Assembly (NCBI RefSeq): GCF_023734775.1
Contig: NZ_AP025732.1
Location: forward strand, 3,354,501 to 3,418,500
Reading direction: 5' to 3'
Length of the DNA: 64,000 nt
Origin: Nostoc cf. commune SO-36
GTDB lineage: Bacteria > Cyanobacteriota > Cyanobacteriia > Cyanobacteriales > Nostocaceae
In this document: positions 47,502-58,100 of the stretch, piece by piece
Layout of the letters: each line of letters starts with the position of its first letter
How positions within the stretch are numbered: position 1 is the first letter of the stretch
Notes under the pieces: model-generated
What the model saw: only the letters and a program-made list of their open reading frames with translations
The model's database searches: none
Told to the model about the DNA's origin: nothing
Translations under genes and position numbers: made by a program

Positions 47502-48418
47502 TCACCAAGAAGTCAAAAAATTCCACCCTTCCTTTTCCTCTGGTGTCTTTCCTTCTGTTTCTTCCGGTTCTTCGGGTGTCTTTAAATTTGTCTGTTGAAT
47601 TAAATTATCATATTCTCCTGAATCAACCCATTTTAATAACTCGCCAGCCCTCATAACTACCCAGGAAAGCTCGGATTCTGTATAGCTTAATATCTTGGTA
47701 ACTTTATTGACAGTATCAAAGCTATTGGATGCAAGCTCACGGGCTTGGATAAGAAAATCTTCGATTACAGCAGTAGTCAAGTACTCATCTGGTAAACCCG
47801 CGAGTTTCATTAGTGTGGTAGTTGCTACGTCAATATCCTGACAAGCCAGCAAACCAGCACGATCAGCAGTGAACCTAGCCATCATTCGCCAATTATACAA
47901 ACCTCGTTCCATTCCACTAGCCACCAAGCCACCGACTCCCAATGTGGTACTGCTTAACAAATTTTTCAGCGTTGGCATAACAATTGCCATTTGGTGATAA
48001 CCCATCTGCTGACTCTTGATGCGAGCGACTTCATGTCCGAAAATGTAAAGCAACTCATTTGTATCAAGCCACTCCATTGCATCTAAATTGATACCGACAA
48101 GGGGTTTTTCTATCCCAACAATATAGGTTTCAATGTTACCTCTACCTCGAAACAGATACAGTTCAGGAAGCAGAGCAACATCAAGAATTTGGCAAGTTTC
48201 TACAAATGCTTGATGTAATTCGGGAAAATTACGGGACGAAATTCTGATTTCGCTACCAAGGCTTTGCAGCCTGAGTAAGTGATCGATGCCATATTCGTTA
48301 ACTTTTTTGAGTAGTAAGGAGGCACCGGGCATATTTTGCAAAGAAGCCAAGGCTTTGCGATTTCGAAGGGATGTTCGTAGGCTTCATAACTTAGTCCAGT
48401 TAATATTTTTCTTGTCAT
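47502..48418 (-). CDS. M48-like metallopeptidase, one frameshift
   Basis: A cytosolic protein of about 305 residues. The start at 48418 (MTRKILTGLSYEAYEHPF) shifts frame near 48361-48363 and continues ALASLQNMPGASLLLKKVNE and RLQSLGSEIRISSRNFPELH. The zinc motif region reads LLYIFGHEVARIKSQQMGYH: the usual HExxH is HEVAR, so the second His is missing; the same substitution occurs in some cyanobacterial members, so activity is uncertain. DRAGLLACQD provides the third-ligand region. The frame error is a one-base deletion in an A-run or a two-base insertion at a CGATCG-like site. Confidence 0.78.
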
Positions 48419-48572
48419 TGATTTTGAGCTTTTAAATAGCAGTTTAGAAGCATTAGCAAACTTACACCACAGTGTACTAGGCATTTATCGCTATCTTACC
48501 CAGATAGAATATACAGTAGGGGCGCACATCTGTGCGTCTCTATGAGGAAATTTGGCAATTTACAATTAATCT

Positions 48573-49091
48573 ATGCAAATTATTTATTGGCTATTAATTG
48601 CTGTAATGGTTGTGGGTATTGTCGGTGCAGTAGTTCCTGCCATTCCTGGTAGCAGCTTAATTTTAATTGCAATTATTGTCTGGGGAATCGTTAGTAGTTC
48701 CTTTGCAGCTATCAAGATTCCCTTGATTGTGACAATTGTAGTTTTACTGCTCAGTGTTGGAGTAGATTTTTTAGCTAGCTATATCGGAGCAAAACAAGCG
48801 GGAGCTAGCAAGTGGGGGCAAATTGGCGCAATTGTCGGCTTGGTGGTAGGATTTTTGGGATTATTGCCAACGTTACCTTTTGGGGGCCCATTGTTAGGTA
48901 TTTTACTAGGCCCGCTTTTAGGAGCAATTGTCGGTGAATACCTTTACCGACGTGAATTTGGGTTGGCGGTTAAAGCAGGTATAGGAATTGTAGTCGGATC
49001 TTTGGTTGGAAATTTGATTCAAGGGTTGTTAGCGATCGCCGCAGTTGTAGTTTTCGTTGTGACAACTTGGCCACAAGTCTTTGGCTCATAG
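48573..49091 (+). CDS. DUF456 family membrane protein
   Basis: A 172-residue Gly/Val/Ile-rich membrane protein with about four to five hydrophobic segments (MQIIYWLLIAVMVVGIVGAV at the start, VVPAIPGSSLILIAIIVW with the family PAIPG turn, GQIGAIVGLVVGFLGLLPTL). DUF456 has no established function. A hairpin at 49150-49180 follows as a likely terminator. Confidence 0.85.
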   Translation: MQIIYWLLIAVMVVGIVGAVVPAIPGSSLILIAIIVWGIVSSSFAAIKIPLIVTIVVLLLSVGVDFLASYIGAKQAGASKWGQIGAIVGLVVGFLGLLPTLPFGGPLLGILLGPLLGAIVGEYLYRREFGLAVKAGIGIVVGSLVGNLIQGLLAIAAVVVFVVTTWPQVFGS

Positions 49092-49590
49092 CATTTCAAA
49101 GGTCTGAACAGCTTGATAACAAAGACTATCCATAGTAAACAAATACAGAGGTTCCTCTCATTTATTCTACGAGAGGAACCGTTTCACTAAATATTACTAA
49201 CTGGAGAGGTTAGAAATACACTGCATACTCCATTTATCTAGAATCTGGTTGAGTACTCATAAGTATTAAAATTACTTGTATTATTACTAATACGGAAATT
49301 ATCTTGCTTCATGTCAGAGCTATTGCCAACAGTTAAAACCCTATTAAATGAAAGATATATGAAGCGCAAATATATAAAAAATTAAAATTTTATAAAATAT
49401 CCCATTGCTTTAAAGATGTGATGAAGACCACTCAGTAAGTCTTGCAGAGTGCAAACCTATGTGATTTTATGGAGATAAGAAATAAATCACGCAAGTTTCG
49501 CTTTCACTGACAGTATTTTCTACAGGTTGCTGAAATTCAAAGTTAAGCAATTGCTCTGATTTAAAATTATTACTAGGAGCCTCAAAGATA
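49092..49590. other. Intergenic with a 10-bp-stem hairpin
   Basis: Hairpin at 49150-49180 (GGTTCCTCTC / GAGAGGAACC) is the probable terminator of the DUF456 gene. The remainder is AT-rich and contains the ribosome binding site of the next gene (AGGAG near 49575). Confidence 0.6.
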
Positions 49591-50385
49591 ATGATTGGTT
49601 TTAAATCTATATTACTAAATGCAACTTTAGCCATTACTGCTGCACTTCCCCTGGCTACTGCTGGAATATTTACCTCTGCTGGTTCTGCACAGGCTGCTGC
49701 ATTGGTAGGTTCGTTTGAAGTTAATCCTGGAATCACTAATTTCGGAACTTATAGCTCAATTACATTAGGAAAAAATTCTTTAACATTTCTTCCTGATCCT
49801 ACACCTATTGCACTTACTAATACAACAGGGAGCTTTAAGACTTTGGGTTTGAATTCTGCATTTGTAGCAGATATTATCCAATTCACTCCTTTGAATGTCT
49901 CTAATCCTTTTCTTAATCTTGGTACTCTTACTGCTCCTTTTACTTCCATCCCCACTCCCGGCCAAGTTTTTCCAGGGAGTAATACTAGCTCTCTAACAGA
50001 TAATAAAAATACATTTGTTTTGAATTCGGCTGGTTATACACTAACCCAACAATTAGGGAATGCAAATGTGGATGTATCTCTTGCACTTAACGGATACTTC
50101 CAGGACGTAGTAGGTGGTATACAAACTGCGGGGAAAGGAGATTTAACTTTCCAAATAGCTGGTAACAAAATTTCTGCATTAAGAACTATTGCTAATACTA
50201 ATTACACAGGTACGGACATAGAAGTAATCACAGCAGCTCTTGCTGACAATCGTGTAATTGAGGGTTTAAGTTTTTCTGGCGCTCTATTCACTACTACTGT
50301 TCCTGAGCCAGCTACAATGCTAGGTTTGGGGCTGGTTGGTGCAGGAATGGCTTTCTCTCGTCGTCGCAAAAGCCTAGCTCCATAG
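49591..50385 (+). CDS. PEP-CTERM sorted exported protein
   Basis: A 264-residue exported protein with signal peptide (LLNATLAITAALPLATAGIF, then GSAQA-A). The mature part is beta-rich and Thr/Asn/Leu-rich (NFGTYSSITLGKNSLTFLPD) without catalytic motifs. The C-terminus has VPEPATMLGLGLVGAGMAF followed by SRRRKS, a textbook PEP-CTERM signal. A 20-bp perfect inverted repeat lies 12 bp after the stop. Probably an extracellular or surface structural protein. Confidence 0.9.
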   Translation: MIGFKSILLNATLAITAALPLATAGIFTSAGSAQAAALVGSFEVNPGITNFGTYSSITLGKNSLTFLPDPTPIALTNTTGSFKTLGLNSAFVADIIQFTPLNVSNPFLNLGTLTAPFTSIPTPGQVFPGSNTSSLTDNKNTFVLNSAGYTLTQQLGNANVDVSLALNGYFQDVVGGIQTAGKGDLTFQIAGNKISALRTIANTNYTGTDIEVITAALADNRVIEGLSFSGALFTTTVPEPATMLGLGLVGAGMAFSRRRKSLAP

Positions 50386-50396
50386 ACTTGTGCTTG

Positions 50397-50441
50397 ATAT
50401 AAAGTAGTTACTTTCCGTTTTGGAAAGTAACTACTTTATAT
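50397..50441 (+). terminator. Terminator hairpin after the PEP-CTERM gene
   Basis: Arms ATATAAAGTAGTTACTTTCC (50397-50416) and GGAAAGTAACTACTTTATAT (50422-50441) are perfect reverse complements with a 5-nt GTTTT loop. Confidence 0.8.
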
Positions 50442-50577
50442 CCGACCAAACTGGAATGCAAACTTTTTCCGAACCGGGTCAAATTTTTTATTTTTGTAGG
50501 GACGCACAGCTAACTGTGCGATACTAGGCTGTATTACATCAAAACAAGAATCACTATATTTTCCTTAGACAACAAAG

Positions 50578-51244
50578 TTAAACCGATTGCAAGGAATTTT
50601 TCGCTTCAGTTGCGATCGCTTCTACTTGATCGTTAGCCAGAGTTTCTAATATAAATTTGGCTTCTGGACTAGCCAAACGAGCCAAGGCTTGTACAAGTCT
50701 GTAACGAATTTGCCAATCTGGATTGGTAGCATAGGGAGCCAACAGAGGAACTGCTTGTACATCTCCCAAGTCACCCAAAGAACTAATAGCAGCAGTTTGG
50801 ACTAATTCGTTTTCTGATGAGAGTGCCTCTTTAAGCAGTTCAAAGGCTCGTGGATCGCCTAACTCTCCTAATGTAGCAATGATACTGAATTGTATTAGCC
50901 ATTCACCAGTTGTATGATAAAGGTGCTGTAAATCTTCAAAAGCTTCGTGTAACTTTAGAGCGCCCAAACAGTCTGCTGCTGCTGCTTGTACATCTACTTC
51001 GGAGTCATGAAGCAAGCGATTCGCGCAAGATTTCCAAGGATAACTGTAAATTTTGTGTTCCCAGTGTATCCATTTGGCTCACTGCTGAGTAACGTACACG
51101 GGAATTGCGATCGCCAATAGCACTTTGAATTAATTCAAAGCCAACCGCAGGTTCCAATACGCGGATTTGATTTACTGCACGTAAGCGATCGCCTAAATCC
51201 TCAGAACTGAGCAATTGCTTAACAGACTCCGGAGTAATACTCAT
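50578..51244 (-). CDS. nblB: HEAT-repeat phycobilisome degradation protein NblB, one frameshift
   Basis: NblB assists phycobilisome breakdown and resembles phycocyanobilin lyases of the HEAT-repeat type. The N-terminal part begins MSITPESVKQLLSSEDLGDR (start 51244), then HEAT repeats run to LQLSLEILRE. After removal of one base near 51019 the frame continues RLLHDSEVDVQAAAADCLGA, LGELGDPRAFELLKEALSSE and VQALARLASPEAKFILETLA to TAA 50578. The product is about 221 residues, normal. All repeats retain the LGxLGDxxA pattern. Confidence 0.88.
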
Positions 51245-51280
51245 TTAGTTATCCTTGATTTTCAAATGTATAAAAAAAAC

Positions 51281-51300
51281 AGACGCGATTAATCGCGTCT
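51281..51300. repeat. 20-bp perfect palindrome
   Basis: AGACGCGATTAATCGCGTCT lies immediately after the stop of the CBS gene (51311, leftward), probably a terminator. A one-mismatch copy lies at 52383-52402. Confidence 0.7.
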
Positions 51301-51310
51301 CTACTTCTGA

Positions 51311-51775
51311 CTAATCTTGACTAGCAGCCATTGCCCGAATAATATCACCACGAGTGAGGATACCAATTACTTGATCCGTGCCGTCAAGCACTGGTAAGCG
51401 GTGAACGCTGCGATCGTGCATGATTGTAGCTGCTTCTCTTAAAGTTTTATCAGGGGAAATAGCGATCGGGTTTTTACTCATCACCTCCCCGACAGTTTGC
51501 CCTAGAGCTTTATGCAAATCACGGTCATACGTAGCAGGATTTTTTAAATAGATAACACTATCAAGAAACATAATGTATGCAGGTGGAGTAACACCAGTTT
51601 CTTGCCACATCAAATCGGTTTCCGAGATAATACCAACCAATTTCCCGACATCATCCACAACAGGTAGCCCGCTGATGTGTCGTTCTGCGAGAATTTGGAT
51701 AGCTTCCTTCAGTGGAGTTTCCTCCCGGACAACAATCGGATCGCGGCTCATTACATCGGCAACGGTTTTAGGCAT
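51311..51775 (-). CDS. CBS-domain pair protein
   Basis: A 154-residue protein made of two CBS modules: residues about 3-60 (VADVMSRDPIVVREETPLKE, HISGLPVVDDVGKLVGIISE) and about 94-150 (VGEVMSKNPIAISPDKTLRE, SVHRLPVLDGTDQVIGILTR). Between them is a hydrophobic linker (PAYIMFLDSVIYLKNPATYD). Such stand-alone pairs bind adenine nucleotides and regulate enzymes; in chloroplasts CBSX proteins regulate thioredoxin systems. No partner domain or neighbouring target is evident. Confidence 0.88.
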   Translation of the reverse strand: MPKTVADVMSRDPIVVREETPLKEAIQILAERHISGLPVVDDVGKLVGIISETDLMWQETGVTPPAYIMFLDSVIYLKNPATYDRDLHKALGQTVGEVMSKNPIAISPDKTLREAATIMHDRSVHRLPVLDGTDQVIGILTRGDIIRAMAASQD

Positions 51776-51943
51776 TTATATTCCTGACACCTTTAATCAA
51801 AGTCCCTGGCCTATTGTAGAAAATTGCGGGACTCAACCTGATGCAATTAATAGATTGTTACGGGATTGGACATTGGGGTTAGGGGAGAAGTTACAGGTGA
51901 CGCGAAAAATCTGTACCCTCTAACCTATACCCTATTCCCTTCT

Positions 51944-52360
51944 TCAGTCCTCACTCCCTTTTAATGCAGCAATAATTTGAATATTTGCTTTCGGAAAAGT
52001 AAACTGCTCCAGTTCTGCCAAAGTTACCCAGCGAATTTCATCAGATTCTAAAGGTTGGGGAACACCTGTAAGATGGCGGCAGTGATGTACTGTGAGGGTA
52101 ACACGCAAGTTTGTATAACTGTGGTCAATAGTAATCAGATGCTCTCCTACTTCAATTACTATTCCCAGTTCTTCGGAAATTTCCCGTTGAATACACTCTT
52201 GAATAGTTTCACCAGGCTCAATTTTACCACCAGGGAATTCCCACAAACCACCCATCGCTCCTTCTGGACGACGGCGATCGATTAAAATTTGCTTTTGGTC
52301 ATTCCAAATTACTGCAACACCAATGATTTTATGGGGTGGGAAAGAACTGATTTCACTCAT
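51944..52360 (-). CDS. mutT: 8-oxo-dGTP diphosphatase (Nudix, MutT)
   Basis: A 138-residue Nudix hydrolase that removes oxidised dGTP from the nucleotide pool. The Nudix box is complete: GGKIEPGETIQECIQREISE followed by ELGI. Upstream is VAVIWNDQKQILIDRRRPEG; the C-terminus ends IIAALKGSED. The start at 52360 (MSEISSFPPH) is preferred; the frame is open 10 codons further. Stand-alone, between the CBS gene and the DUF760 gene. Confidence 0.88.
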   Translation of the reverse strand: MSEISSFPPHKIIGVAVIWNDQKQILIDRRRPEGAMGGLWEFPGGKIEPGETIQECIQREISEELGIVIEVGEHLITIDHSYTNLRVTLTVHHCRHLTGVPQPLESDEIRWVTLAELEQFTFPKANIQIIAALKGSED

Positions 52361-52390
52361 AGTTAATTGGGAAAATGGGGAGAGACGCAA

Positions 52391-52831
52391 TTAATCGCGT
52401 CTGTACTAAGGAGTAAAGGAAAATTCCTAACTCTTGATTAATAACAAAACTCGGCAGACTACTTGTAACTCTGCCGAGTTTAGATTTATTGCAAAGGTGT
52501 CTACCTTTGTTAGTTTATCCACAAATGTGCATTAATCATTTAAAAATACGCCTCCGATTTAACTAGTCACCAAATCGTAAGAGGCAACAGAGAGAACCGA
52601 AATTAAAAACTCAGCTTTAATATGCAATCCTACTCTGCGGCAAGGTGAAGAGTCTATGGATTTAAATTTTAACCTTAATTGGTCGCTATTTTGGATGTTT
52701 TAGAAAAACTTAGCTGATGCATAATTGGGAATTAGCGGCGAAGATTTCCCAGAGACTTATTTTCGATTCACCGCCCTAACTGTGACTACCTATTAGCCCA
52801 ACAATATATAATTTCCCAAATTTTGCATTTT
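52391..52831. other. Gene-free interval with a strong leftward terminator
   Basis: Holds a near-perfect palindrome (52383-52402), the hairpin at 52447-52481 and a short inverted repeat (CAAAGGTGTCTACCTTTG near 52494). The DUF760 gene ends 350 bp before the hairpin, so an untranslated RNA could be read between them; see findings. Confidence 0.5.
52447..52481 (-). terminator. Rho-independent terminator, leftward
   Basis: Arms AAACTCGGCAGA and TCTGCCGAGTTT (12 bp), loop 11 nt. Read leftward the stem is followed by TTTTGTTATT, so it fits termination of leftward transcripts. Confidence 0.75.
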
Positions 52832-53176
52832 TTAGTCAACTTCGCTGTTGTTTATTTCAGTCCCTTGTAAGGCCATTTCAAAACTCATTCTTTGTTCAGC
52901 GTTACGCAAGAAATAACCACTAATCATCGCAGAAGCGAGAAGCCGACCGAGATTTTCTCGATTTGTGGTTACAGTAACACCAAAATGTTCTGAAGGTAGA
53001 TTACCCAATAGCCCTGTAATATTTCGTTCCATCACCTGAAAGACTTCGGCAGATGTGGGTTTGGATAGCTGGGTAACTGTCTCTGGACTCAATGATTTAA
53101 CATACTGCCATAGTAAATCACTAGTTTCTGATTCGCTATTAAAAAATTCTGAGACACGATTGGATGGGTTACTCAT
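52832..53176 (-). CDS. DUF760 family protein
   Basis: A 114-residue soluble protein with the DUF760 core: LLWQYVKSLSPETVTQLSKP, ERNITGLLGNLPSEHFGVTV and RENLGRLLASAMISGYFLRN, ending in a short acidic tail. This family occurs in cyanobacteria and plant chloroplasts and has no established function. AAGGAG lies 6 nt upstream of the ATG. Confidence 0.88.
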   Translation of the reverse strand: MSNPSNRVSEFFNSESETSDLLWQYVKSLSPETVTQLSKPTSAEVFQVMERNITGLLGNLPSEHFGVTVTTNRENLGRLLASAMISGYFLRNAEQRMSFEMALQGTEINNSEVD

Positions 53177-53599
53177 TTTTTAGCTCCTTAACTACCACTA
53201 TTGGCTGCGGTGCTTGTGATTTGAATATTAAATGCTTGTTTTGGATTTGACTTAGTTATTTTGTCTTCCTGTCAACTAATGTAACAGCCTAGCGTAAGAG
53301 TGGAAGTAGGTGTAACCGTACAAAAGCCAGCGTATTTTCTCACCCCAATCAGGGACTTCTAACTAAAAAATACCCATCCCTGCGGGACGCTACGCGAACG
53401 CTTTGGTGAGCAGGGGAAGCAGGGGAGGAAGAATCTAACGATCGTCTTCGCTCCCAAAATTGAACAATTTAATTTCTGGAAGTTCCTAAATAAAGTGAGG
53501 AGTGAAGAGTTAATTAAAAACTCATCACTCCTAACTCATTACTCCTAACTTTTCCCTAACTTGCCAAATATTCATCCATATTGGCTTTAGAACTTTCCC
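53177..53599. other. Intergenic with simple repeats
   Basis: Contains a GACGCTACGCGAACG-type dispersed element (about 53384-53402), G-rich heptamers (about 53405-53430) and ACTCCTAACTC repeats (about 53505-53550), then the duplicated 3' end of the sigma factor gene. Confidence 0.55.
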
Positions 53600-53634
53600 C
53601 TAACTTGCCAAATATTCATCCATGTTGGCTTTAG
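53547..53634. repeat. 44-bp tandem duplication at a sigma gene end
   Basis: 53547-53590 and 53591-53634 match at 42 of 44 positions. The right copy covers the last codons and stop of the leftward sigma factor gene. Confidence 0.85.
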
Positions 53635-54598
53635 ACTTGCGAAGTTTTGTTAAAGCTTCCCGCTCAATTTGCCGCACTCGTTCTCGGCTGATGTTCAGTA
53701 TTTCGCCAATTCTCGCCAGAGTCAGCGCTTGCCCATCGGTTAACCCAAAGCGCAGTGTGATCACTTCTCTCTGTTGTGGTGTGAGATCACCCATCAGGCG
53801 ATCTAAGTCATAAGATAGAGAAGATTGCATGACAAACTCTTCGGGAGATGCTCCTGGATCTTCCAGCATTTCTCCGAGTTCGGTGTCGTAATTATCACCC
53901 AGTCGCAAATCCAAGGAAAGGGGCAAACGCGCCTTTTCTAAATACTCTCGTACTTGTTTGGGGGTTAATTCTAATTCTTCAGCTAGCTCACCAGCTGTAG
54001 GAGCGCGTCCCAATTTTTGAGACAATTGGCGCTGTGCTTTTTTAATCTTATTTAATTTTTCAGTGATATGGATAGGCAGCCGAATGGTGCGGGCTTTTTC
54101 GGCTATAGCACGAGTAATAGCTTGCCGAATCCACCAATAGGCATAAGTAGAAAATCTATACCCTTTGGTAGGGTCAAACTTTTCTACGCCCCGTTGCATA
54201 CCAATACTACCTTCTTGGATCAAGTCTAATAAATCGACGTTACGCTTGATGTATTTTTTGGCAACGGATACTACCAGCCGTAAATTGGCTTCTACCATTT
54301 TGCGCTTGGCAATTTCACCATCTGCGATCGCTTCATTCAACTCTGCTGGTTCTAGCTTTGTCGCTGTGGCCCACTCTTCTAGAGTCGGTTGGCGACCTAG
54401 CTGGCTGGCAAGACTTTCTCTTGATTCGTGTAAAGTGCAAGAACGTTGCACTTGTTTACCATAGAAAATCTCTTCCTCGTGTGTTAAGAGTGGCACACGG
54501 CCAATCTCACGCAGGTAAGTCCGCACGAGGTCTGTGGCTGTCTGAGCGGTCTTCATGGCGCTACTCTTTGGTAATGATGGGTTTGGCGGTAGGGTCAT
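53600..54598 (-). CDS. RNA polymerase group 2 sigma-70 factor
   Basis: A 332-residue RpoD-like sigma factor without the long N-terminal region of the primary factor. Regions: 1.2 ([20 protein letters not shown]), 2 ([40 protein letters not shown] with the -10 recognition Trp cluster), 3 ([17 protein letters not shown]) and 4 ([15 protein letters not shown], the [22 protein letters not shown] for the -35 element). It is one of the stress or nutrient sigma factors of cyanobacteria; the exact letter (B, C, D or E) cannot be assigned from sequence alone. Its final codons lie in the right half of a 44-bp duplication. Confidence 0.9.
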   Translation of the reverse strand: MTLPPNPSLPKSSAMKTAQTATDLVRTYLREIGRVPLLTHEEEIFYGKQVQRSCTLHESRESLASQLGRQPTLEEWATATKLEPAELNEAIADGEIAKRKMVEANLRLVVSVAKKYIKRNVDLLDLIQEGSIGMQRGVEKFDPTKGYRFSTYAYWWIRQAITRAIAEKARTIRLPIHITEKLNKIKKAQRQLSQKLGRAPTAGELAEELELTPKQVREYLEKARLPLSLDLRLGDNYDTELGEMLEDPGASPEEFVMQSSLSYDLDRLMGDLTPQQREVITLRFGLTDGQALTLARIGEILNISRERVRQIEREALTKLRKSKANMDEYLAS

Positions 54599-55196
54599 TA
54601 AGGGATAGATGCTTTATTTATTAGGGTGCTACCCAGTCAGACTGGGTAGCCATGCTATGGTTTGCAACTTACGCGCCCGATAAACTCGGCTGCTCATAAT
54701 AATCAAGTTTAGGATTCTTAACTGCTAAAACTACAGTTATTTCCTACTTTGCACAAGTATCTACAGTTAGATAAAAGGTCGCTTTTTAAACATTTTTTTA
54801 TTGGAGTATTATTAATAATTGTAACATTTATGAGAATGTTTTGGCTATATGGCGACATTAAATTTCCTGGATGTTCCAGTTCATGTAACGTCGTTCTTTT
54901 TCTCCAAGCTGGCTAGAAGCCAATTTAAGGAATTATCTGGTTCACATAAGCTTCCTCATATTTGTTAAAGTATCTCTAATGAGAACTATATTTATTCTCT
55001 TGTAACAATTACTTAATTTTCTTTTGGCAGGGAGCATGGGCATGGGCATGGGGCATTGGGCATTGGGCATTGGTCATTGGGCATTGGGCAATAATTAATA
55101 GTTCTTCTCCCCCTGCCTCCCCTGCCTCCCCTGCTCCCCCCTACTCCCCCTGCTCCTCGTACTCCCTACTCCCTACTCCCCACTCCCCACTCCCTA
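54599..55196. other. Sigma gene upstream region and STRR arrays
   Basis: Contains a 10-bp-stem hairpin at 54628-54650 (GCTACCCAGT / ACTGGGTAGC) in the 5' leader of the sigma gene, an AT-rich stretch, then GGGCATT heptamers (about 55030-55090) and CCCCTGC / CTCCCTA arrays (about 55105-55196) up to the carB stop. Confidence 0.65.
54628..54650. promoter_or_regulatory. Leader hairpin of the sigma factor gene
   Basis: A 10-bp perfect stem with a 3-nt loop lies 30-52 bp upstream of the sigma start codon, so it would fall in the 5' untranslated region if transcription starts further upstream. Regulatory role is inferred only. Confidence 0.4.
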
Positions 55197-58100
55197 CTAC
55201 CTAGCAATCGGGCAGTACTCTTGAATGGTTTTTACGTCCAAAGTCGTGTTTTGTAAGGAACGGATGGCAGCAACGGTAGCTTTCGCGCCGGCAATGGTAG
55301 TAATGATGGGAATTTTGTAAGCTAAGGCTGTACGGCGGATTAACCTAGCATCAGTCTGGGCTTCTTCCCCTGAAGGTGTGTTGATAATAAGTTGGATTTT
55401 TTGGTTTTTGATTGCATCTAAGACGTGGGGACGACCTTCATGGAGTTTCAGCACCAACTCAATATTTAACCCCTGTTCCATAAGAACTCGGCGTGTACCA
55501 AGGGTAGCCATCACTGTAAAGCCCAAATCGATAAATTCCTTCACCACACCACTGGCAGCAGCTTTATCGCGATCGCTCATTGATACAAATACAGTTCCAC
55601 TTAGTGGTAAACGCTCCCCAGCACCCAATTCCGCTTTGGCAAAGGCACGGCCAAAGTCGCTGTCAATCCCCATCACCTCACCAGTGGATCTCATTTCTGG
55701 GCCCAATATTGTATCAGTTCCTGGGAATTTATTAAAGGGTAATACAGCTTCTTTTACAGCAATGTGGGTTGGTATGACTTCTTCGGTGAAATGTAGCTCC
55801 TCCAAGGTTTTACCTGACATAATTAAGGATGCTAATTTCGCTAACTGTATACCCGTTGCTTTAGAAACAAAGGGCACTGTGCGGGAAGCACGGGGATTAG
55901 CTTCCAGAATGTAAACTTGGGGAGAATAGCTGCTTGCACCCACAACAGCAAACTGAATATTCATCAACCCAACGACTGACAGAGCTTGCGCTAGCTGCAC
56001 CGTCCAAGTGCGAATTTGATTGAGAACTGCTGGTGATAGGGAAATGGAAGGTAAAGAACAAGCGGAATCTCCTGAGTGAATACCCGCTTGCTCGATGTGT
56101 TCCATGATGCCACCAATCACTACCCGTCCGGTATGATCGGCGATCGCATCTACATCCACTTCGATGGCGTTTTCCAAGAACTTATCAATCAAAATTGGAT
56201 GTTCTGGTTCTATGAGTACTGCAAAGCTCATGTAGCGTTCCAACCTCAGCATCGGAATAAACGATTTCCATCGCCCGTCCCCCCAACACATAGCTGGGAC
56301 GCACCACCACCGGATAGCCAATGCGTTTGGCGACAATCAGCGCGTCTTCGTAACTCCGAGCGATACCATTAGGTGGTTGGGAAATATTTAACTCTTGGAG
56401 AATCTTTTCAAACCGTTCCCGATTTTCTGCCATGTCGATGGAATCTGGCGATGTCCCCCAAATTTTAGTGTTCAATCCTGATGTGTCATTGTTAAGAAAC
56501 TCTTGTAAAGGAATAGCCAACTTTAGCGGGGTTTGTCCGCCAAATTGGATAATTACCCCAACTGGATTTTCAGTTTCGATGATGTTAAGAACATCTTCTT
56601 TTGTTAAAGGCTCAAAGTAAAGGCGATCGCTGGTATCGTAGTCTGTCGAAAACTGTCTCTGGGTTGGAGTTGACCATAATTGTCTCATACCCCGCATCTT
56701 TCAGGGCATAAGCGGCGTGACAACAACAATAGTCAAACTCAATTCCCTGTCCAATGCGGTTGGGGCCACCACCCAAAATCAACACTTTTGGCTTGGTTGC
56801 GGGCATTACCTCTGTTTCTTCTTCGTAGGTAGAATAGTAGTAGGGAGTAAACGCTTCAAATTCAGCCGCGCAAGTATCTACGGTTTTGTAAACTGGGATA
56901 ATCCCTAGTGACTTGCGGTAAGCGCGAACTTCATCTTCGGTGGTTTTGGTGGCATAAGCTATCTGGCGATCGCTATATCCGTCCCGTTTCACTTCATAAA
57001 GTTGCTCTTTTGTCAATTGCTGCAAAGGTGTCCGCTTGAGGAATTTTTCGACATCTAGGAGCTGCTGCAATTTATCTAAGAACCATCGGTCAATACCAGT
57101 GAGTTCGTAGATTTCCTCAATAGTCATCCCTTGCTGCAAGGCATAACGCACAGCGAAAATGCGATCCGGGTTAGGTGTCCGCAGTTGGGCGCGAATTTGT
57201 TCACCACTGGGCAATTTCTCGGCTTTGTCGCAACCCCAACCAGCGCGTCCGGTTTCGAGCGATCGCAGCGCCTTTTGGAAGGATTCGTTGAAAGTCCGCC
57301 CAATTGCCATTGCTTCCCCCACAGACTTCATTTGGGTTGTCAGCACTGGGTCAGAACCGGGGAACTTTTCAAAGGCGAAGCGGGGGATTTTTGTCACCAC
57401 ATAGTCAATTGTCGGCTCAAAGGACGCGGGAGTTTTCTTGGTGATGTCATTTTTAATTTCATCCAAGGTGTAGCCCACAGCTAGCTTTGCTGCCATTTTG
57501 GCGATGGGGAAACCCGTGGCTTTGGAAGATAAAGCTGAACTGCGGGAAACGCGGGGGTTCATCTCAATTACAACTACATCCCCATTAACCGGATTGACGG
57601 CAAATTGAATATTAGAACCACCAGTTTCCACCCCGATCTCGCGGATGATTTTAATTGCCATATCCCGCAGCCTTTGATATTCTTTATCAGTCAGGGTTTG
57701 CGCGGGAGCGACGGTAATTGAGTCTCCGGTGTGGATACCCATAGGGTCAAGGTTTTCGATGGAGCAGATAATCACCACGTTATCTGCCAAATCACGCATC
57801 ACTTCAAGTTCATATTCTTTCCAGCCGAGTAAAGACTGGTCAATGAGAATTTGCGAAACGGGGCTGGCATCTATACCTACCTGTGCCATTTCTTCAAATT
57901 CTTCTTGGTTGTAAGCAATACCTCCCCCACTTCCACCCATTGTGAAAGCTGGACGAATAATTAAGGGATAAGTACCAATTTGGCGGGCAACAGCTTTGGC
58001 TTCTTCTAAAGTTTCGGCTGTGTCGCTGGGGCACACAGCTACTCCGATCCTTGCCATTTGCTTCACCAAAAAGTTTTCGGTCTTCGGCTTTTTCGATCGC

